Of a stretch of DNA of 64,000 nt, positions 61,908 through 64,000 are shown one piece after another; the first letter of the stretch is position 1, and each line of letters starts with the position of its first letter. The notes below the pieces were generated by a model. It was not told the origin of the DNA. It saw only the letters and a program-made list of their open reading frames with translations, and did no database searches. Source of the stretch: Clostridium sardiniense (GTDB taxonomy: Bacteria > Bacillota > Clostridia > Clostridiales > Clostridiaceae); contig NZ_JAFBDA010000002.1 of the NCBI RefSeq assembly GCF_016907995.1, positions 1-64,000 of the forward strand, in the 5' to 3' direction. The position numbers and the translations under genes were made by a program.

Positions 61908-63119
61908 TTGAAAGAGTATATCCTTGAAAATGGAGTAAAGTTAATATATAAAAAAAATATATCAGATCTTACTTCAATATGTATATCTTTAGATGCTGGA
62001 GCTTTAAGAGATGAAGAAAAGTATGGAGTAGCACATGCTACAGAGCATATGGTTTATAAAGGAACAAAAAATAGAAGCGAAGAAGATATAAATAAAGAAC
62101 TTAGTGAAATTTTTGGATTCCAAAATGCTATGACAAATTATCCATATGTAATATACTACGGAACTCTTTTAGGAGAAGATTTAGAAAGAGGAATAGAACT
62201 TTTCTCAGATATTATTATAAATCCTTCCTTTAAAAATGATGGCTTTAAAGAAGAAATGAGTGTAATAGTTGAAGAGTTAAAAGAGTGGGATGAAGATTTA
62301 GAGCAATATTTAGAAGATAAACTATTTTTAAATGCATTTAAAAGTAGAAGAATAAAGTATCCTATAATAGGTACATTTGATAGTTTAAAAAATATATGCT
62401 TAGAAGATATTAAGGGGTTTTATAAAAAGACATATTTCCCAAGGAATACTAAAATTGCAGTTGTTACTTCATTAGATTTTGATATAGTCTTAGACATAGT
62501 TAAAAGATATTTTGAAGAGTGGAACAGTACACTAGATACAATAGATGAAATAACTTATGAAACTCTTTATTCAAAAGTCTTTGAAGATATAAAAGGTGAT
62601 ATAAAAACTAATAAAATACAAATAAATTATTCTATTGATAAACTTTCAGAAAAAGAAGTAAGAGCTCTTAGAATATTTAATGAATATTTTGGAGAAGGTA
62701 TAAACTCTAAACTTTTTGATACATTAAGAACTAAAAATGGATTAGTATATGATGTATTAACGAGAGTTTGTCATGAAAATGGGATAAAATTTTATAAAAT
62801 TACATTTAGTACAGCAAAAGAAAATGTGGATAAAGCACTATCTTTAATAGATGAGTGTGTTTATGAAATTAAAAATCTTAAAAATACAATTAGTGAATCT
62901 GAACTTTTAAAGTGGAAAAAGAGGTTTAAGCTTAAAAGATTATTTAGAGAAGAGCAAAGTATTGTTTTAGCTAAAGAGTTATCTACCTATGAGACCATGT
63001 TTAATGACTATAGAGTTTATATCAATGAAACGGAAGATATAGATAATATTGATATAGATTTTATAATAGATACTTTAGAGAAGGTATTTAAAAATAAATT
63101 AGTTCAAATTATCAAATAA
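61908..63119 (+). CDS. M16-family zinc peptidase of the SCIFF locus
   Basis: A 403-residue insulinase-type metallopeptidase with the inverted zinc motif HATEH at 43-47 (Glu46 catalytic) and a third ligand Glu in EELKEW near 122-123. C-terminal half-domain is present, with INSKLFDTLRTKNGLVYDVL (the R/Y motif) near 270. TTG start with GGAG upstream. 28 bases after scfB, so probably in the same transcript; M16 enzymes are regularly near SCIFF genes and may remove the leader. Substrate inferred. Confidence 0.85.
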   Translation: MKEYILENGVKLIYKKNISDLTSICISLDAGALRDEEKYGVAHATEHMVYKGTKNRSEEDINKELSEIFGFQNAMTNYPYVIYYGTLLGEDLERGIELFSDIIINPSFKNDGFKEEMSVIVEELKEWDEDLEQYLEDKLFLNAFKSRRIKYPIIGTFDSLKNICLEDIKGFYKKTYFPRNTKIAVVTSLDFDIVLDIVKRYFEEWNSTLDTIDEITYETLYSKVFEDIKGDIKTNKIQINYSIDKLSEKEVRALRIFNEYFGEGINSKLFDTLRTKNGLVYDVLTRVCHENGIKFYKITFSTAKENVDKALSLIDECVYEIKNLKNTISESELLKWKKRFKLKRLFREEQSIVLAKELSTYETMFNDYRVYINETEDIDNIDIDFIIDTLEKVFKNKLVQIIK

Positions 63120-63155
63120 AAAAGTTGCCTTATTAGCTTAGGGCAACTTTTTTAG
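63120..63155 (+). terminator. Terminator after the M16 peptidase gene
   Basis: AAAAGTTGCC pairs with GGCAACTTTT, followed by TTTT. Confidence 0.85.
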
Positions 63156-63337
63156 TTATATAAATATTCAAAATTAGATTATAACCTTGTATAATTTATA
63201 TAGTTAAAGCCATATTATGTTTTGAATATTAATATAAATTAATTTATTTTAAATAGAGATTTTAAGGGAAAATAAAGGGTTTAATTAGAATATTATAAAC
63301 TGAATGGAAGAACTTATTAAAAATAAGGAGAAGTACT

Positions 63338-64000
63338 ATGAGTAGAAAAATACCAATATTACAAACACTATTAGATTATCATAATGAAAATAATTTGATT
63401 TTATCAATGCCAGGAAATAAGTGTGGCATAGGTTTTTTGAAGGATGATATAGGAAAAGAATTTACAAATAGACTTGGATTTCTAGATATAACAGAAAATG
63501 ATCCTTTGGATAATCTTCAACACCCAGAGGGAATAATAAAAGAGGCAGAAGAACTTTTAGCAAAAACTTATAACGGAAAAAAGGGTTATTTTATGGTTAA
63601 TGGAAGTTCAGGTGGAAATATAATTTCTATATTTAGTGCTTTTAATGAAGGTGATGAGGTGCTTGTTGAAAGGAACTGTCACAAATCTGTATATAATGGA
63701 TTGATATTAAGAAAACTTAAAGTTACGTATATAGAGCCAGTAATAGATAAGGAAAGAGATATATTCTTGCCACCGGATAAGAGTAAAATTTATGAAGCAT
63801 TAAGTAAAAGTAATAATCCAAAAGGTATAATATTAACTCATCCAAACTATTTTGGTATAAGTTATATCTTAGAAGATATAATTAAAGATTTAAAAAATAG
63901 AGGTTTAAAGGTTGTAATTGATGCAGCACATGGAGCTCATTTTGGAATAAATGAAAGATTACCTAAAAGTATTACACAAGTTGCAGACTATACAATTTTA
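63338..64000 (+). CDS. Orn/Lys/Arg decarboxylase family protein (start only)
   Basis: The gene runs off the window after 221 codons. It begins MSRKIPILQTLLDYHNENNL, then LSMPGNKCG (the usual PGHK-type motif), FLDITENDPLDNLQHPEGII, YFMVNGSSGGN, RNCHKSVYNGLIL, HPNYFGISYILE and VVIDAAHGAH, all typical of the SpeA/YaaO-type PLP-dependent amino-acid decarboxylases. The catalytic PLP Lys lies beyond the end. AAGGAG 8-9 bases upstream. Reaction probably arginine or lysine to polyamine precursor; which one cannot be told. Confidence 0.88.
   Translation, partial: MSRKIPILQTLLDYHNENNLILSMPGNKCGIGFLKDDIGKEFTNRLGFLDITENDPLDNLQHPEGIIKEAEELLAKTYNGKKGYFMVNGSSGGNIISIFSAFNEGDEVLVERNCHKSVYNGLILRKLKVTYIEPVIDKERDIFLPPDKSKIYEALSKSNNPKGIILTHPNYFGISYILEDIIKDLKNRGLKVVIDAAHGAHFGINERLPKSITQVADYTIL

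Noticed and set aside
1-64000. Possible CRISPR arrays, insertion sequences, prophage, tRNA or rRNA genes
   Set aside because: I looked for regularly spaced repeats, transposase motifs, cloverleaf tails and rRNA landmarks and saw none that I could support.

Overview
The window is AT-rich (well under one third G+C by eye), densely coded DNA from a spore-forming, anaerobic Gram-positive bacterium, most likely a Clostridium in the strict sense. Evidence: the cotJABC spore-coat operon, a SCIFF peptide with its radical-SAM maturase, strong GGAGG ribosome-binding sites with some TTG/GTG starts, and U-tailed hairpin terminators after most units. I saw no rRNA, tRNA, insertion sequence, prophage or CRISPR array. 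It reads as ordinary chromosome holding several specialised modules.

1-15.6 kb is the most interesting region. After a divergent PRPP synthetase and a glycerophosphodiesterase comes a six-gene, translationally coupled operon: a CUT1-type ABC importer (ATPase, lipoprotein, two permeases), a UbiA/MenA-like prenyltransferase, and a cytoplasmic protein with a periplasmic-binding fold. Facing it and following it are the parts of a flavin-based extracellular electron transfer (EET) system like that of Listeria: eetB and eetA (minus strand), a one-domain FMN-binding lipoprotein (pplA-like), the FMN transferase apbE/fmnB, a LysR regulator, a membrane-anchored NADH dehydrogenase (ndh2) and a polyprenyl diphosphate synthase (dmkB). 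Together they could move electrons from NADH through demethylmenaquinone to flavinylated surface lipoprotein.

15.6-32.8 kb holds mostly housekeeping, transport and resistance genes: a frameshifted AI-2E family transporter, a heterodimeric ABC exporter with complementary degenerate sites, a TetR regulator, a CarD-like protein, aroQ, an antibiotic-resistance-type ABC-F protein behind a hairpin leader, a cation/proton antiporter, a TipAS-type MerR regulator, a YeiH transporter, a nucleoside hydrolase, a ZIP metal transporter and an MFS exporter. Several small genes (24, 48 and 55 codons) lie between them.

32.8-35.3 kb is a preQ1-I riboswitch followed by tandem terminators, a nucleoside hydrolase and an ECF substrate-binding component, best read as a queuosine/queuine salvage operon. 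35.5-42.8 kb contains a HAD phosphatase, cotJABC, an L,D-transpeptidase-like protein, a DUF2383 protein, and a secreted pair: a PTP-like phytase-type phosphatase and a GxGYxYP protein.

43-50.5 kb has the [NiFe]-hydrogenase maturation set hypFCDE, a flavodoxin-like protein, fructose-bisphosphate aldolase and a polysaccharide deacetylase. 50.5-58.8 kb has a TPR membrane protein, a DedA protein, an NADH oxidase, and a cell-surface polymer O-acylation cluster (SGNH protein, DUF4358 lipoprotein, MBOAT acyltransferase, DHHW protein). 58.9-64 kb has a HesB-like protein overlapping type 2 IPP isomerase, the SCIFF locus (scfA, scfB, M16 peptidase), and the start of an Orn/Lys/Arg decarboxylase cut by the window edge.
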